Assembly (NCBI GenBank): GCA_938017515.1
Contig: CALIJJ010000220.1
Location: forward strand, 1-59,519
DNA: 59,519 bases
Direction: 5' to 3'
Source: an uncultured Pseudanabaenaceae cyanobacterium
GTDB lineage: Bacteria; Cyanobacteriota; Cyanobacteriia; PCC-9006; JAAUQQ01
The notes under the pieces were generated by a model, which saw only the letters and a list, made by a program, of their open reading frames with translations, searched no databases and was not told the origin of the DNA. The position numbers and the translations under genes were made by a program. Positions 59,107 to 59,519 of this stretch are shown here, one piece after another; the first letter of the stretch is position 1; each line of letters starts with the position of its first letter.

Positions 59107-59519
59107 GCCCACCTTGAATTGTCATTAAAATCTCGAAAGATTTGAAGTTGGATTTATGAAGTAATTTGTATTAGCTGTCTATCACGTAGAAGCTGAACTA
59201 TCTGAGTACTGATGGCATCGTAAATCAATTTATATCGACCCACCATTAACTTTGCTGTCGATTCCTTTCCCTAGTGTAATGGGCGACCAGTCGAGTCAGT
59301 GAGTCGTGTATTTTCACGCACTGGTGTCCTAGAAGAAAGGAATGTGAACGCTGAGCCACCAGAGACAGGTTGCTTCTAAGTAGATGGCCTGAAATAAACC
59401 TTGCTTTTGCCAATGCTGGTTTCGGCTCCGCTCCACCAGCGACACTGCGATAGCAAAGGAGTCGAGGGCTGAGCGAAGTCGAAGCCCGATTAGCTGGATA
59501 GTTGTGTCCGCTTACTTAG
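59107..59519. other. Region upstream of sbtA
   Basis: No gene is supported to the window end. A/T-rich stretches at 59130-59175 and 59215-59240 would carry the sbtA promoter on the minus strand, but no CcmR/CmpR-type site could be established. Near the edge, GAGGGCTGAGCGAAGTCGAAGCCC (59464-59487, given here in part: GGGCTGAGCGAAGTCGAAGC) is a short palindromic repeat of a common type. Confidence 0.4.

Noticed and set aside
1..59519. CRISPR arrays, tRNA and rRNA genes
   Set aside because: The short tandem repeats have no unique spacers and are directly adjacent, so they are not CRISPR; no cloverleaf or rRNA-like sequence was recognised by eye, although a tRNAscan run would be needed to be certain.

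Overview
The window is chromosomal DNA from a cyanobacterium. The evidence is the very frequent HIP1 octamer (GCGATCGC), a full set of three tocopherol/plastoquinone enzymes (homogentisate phytyltransferase, a tocopherol-type methyltransferase and an MPBQ/MSBQ methyltransferase), an SbtA/SbtB bicarbonate-uptake locus with a carbonic anhydrase, a phytochrome with its response regulators, and several large secreted proteins of types common in filamentous cyanobacteria. I saw no rRNA, tRNA, CRISPR array, prophage or intact insertion sequence. I could not assign a genus.

Layout. 1-6.6 kb: 3' part of a YcaQ-like winged-helix gene, then a minus-strand tocopherol pair (methyltransferase and hpt) split by a palindromic repeat, an SH3-like secreted protein and a prolyl oligopeptidase. 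6.8-12.9 kb: two large exported proteins, one with a filamentous-haemagglutinin N-terminal domain and one with a PPC domain and an RTX-like C-terminus. 12.9-18.4 kb: housekeeping genes (cinA, a WecA/TagO-type glycosyl-1-phosphate transferase, glyA) with a MITE-like element and several short tandem repeats. 18.7-25.1 kb: a plus-strand trio made of a membrane-anchored caspase homologue that lacks both catalytic residues, a seven-LysM murein-hydrolase-like protein without a signal peptide, and a J-domain protein. 26-36 kb: signalling (phytochrome, two receiver proteins, two GGDEF proteins) mixed with small secreted proteins and ybaK. 36.3-41.5 kb: a giant DUF4347 protein. 41.6-44.4 kb: TPR protein, queG and a membrane protein. 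44.5-50.0 kb: an intact caspase-STAND-TM-WD40 protein. Upstream of it on the same strand lie two tandem copies of what looks like a small structured RNA gene. 51-59 kb: rarD, the MPBQ/MSBQ methyltransferase, a nine-residue-repeat protein, an aminotransferase, a GNAT-DUF952 pair, an unrecognised gene, and a carbon-uptake operon (sbtA, sbtB, exported beta-carbonic anhydrase).

How the parts work together. The two tocopherol-pathway loci supply prenylation and both methylations of the tocopherol/plastoquinone route. The sbtA-sbtB-CA operon is one inorganic-carbon module. Phytochrome and its receiver proteins form a light-signalling operon. The most unusual content is the presence of two caspase homologues, one with an intact His/Cys dyad on a STAND/WD40 scaffold and one with Tyr/Asn in place of the dyad, together with the duplicated sRNA-like locus beside the active one. 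A second theme is an unusual density of short degenerate tandem repeats (12-19 bp), both at intergenic edges and as in-frame insertions in proteins.
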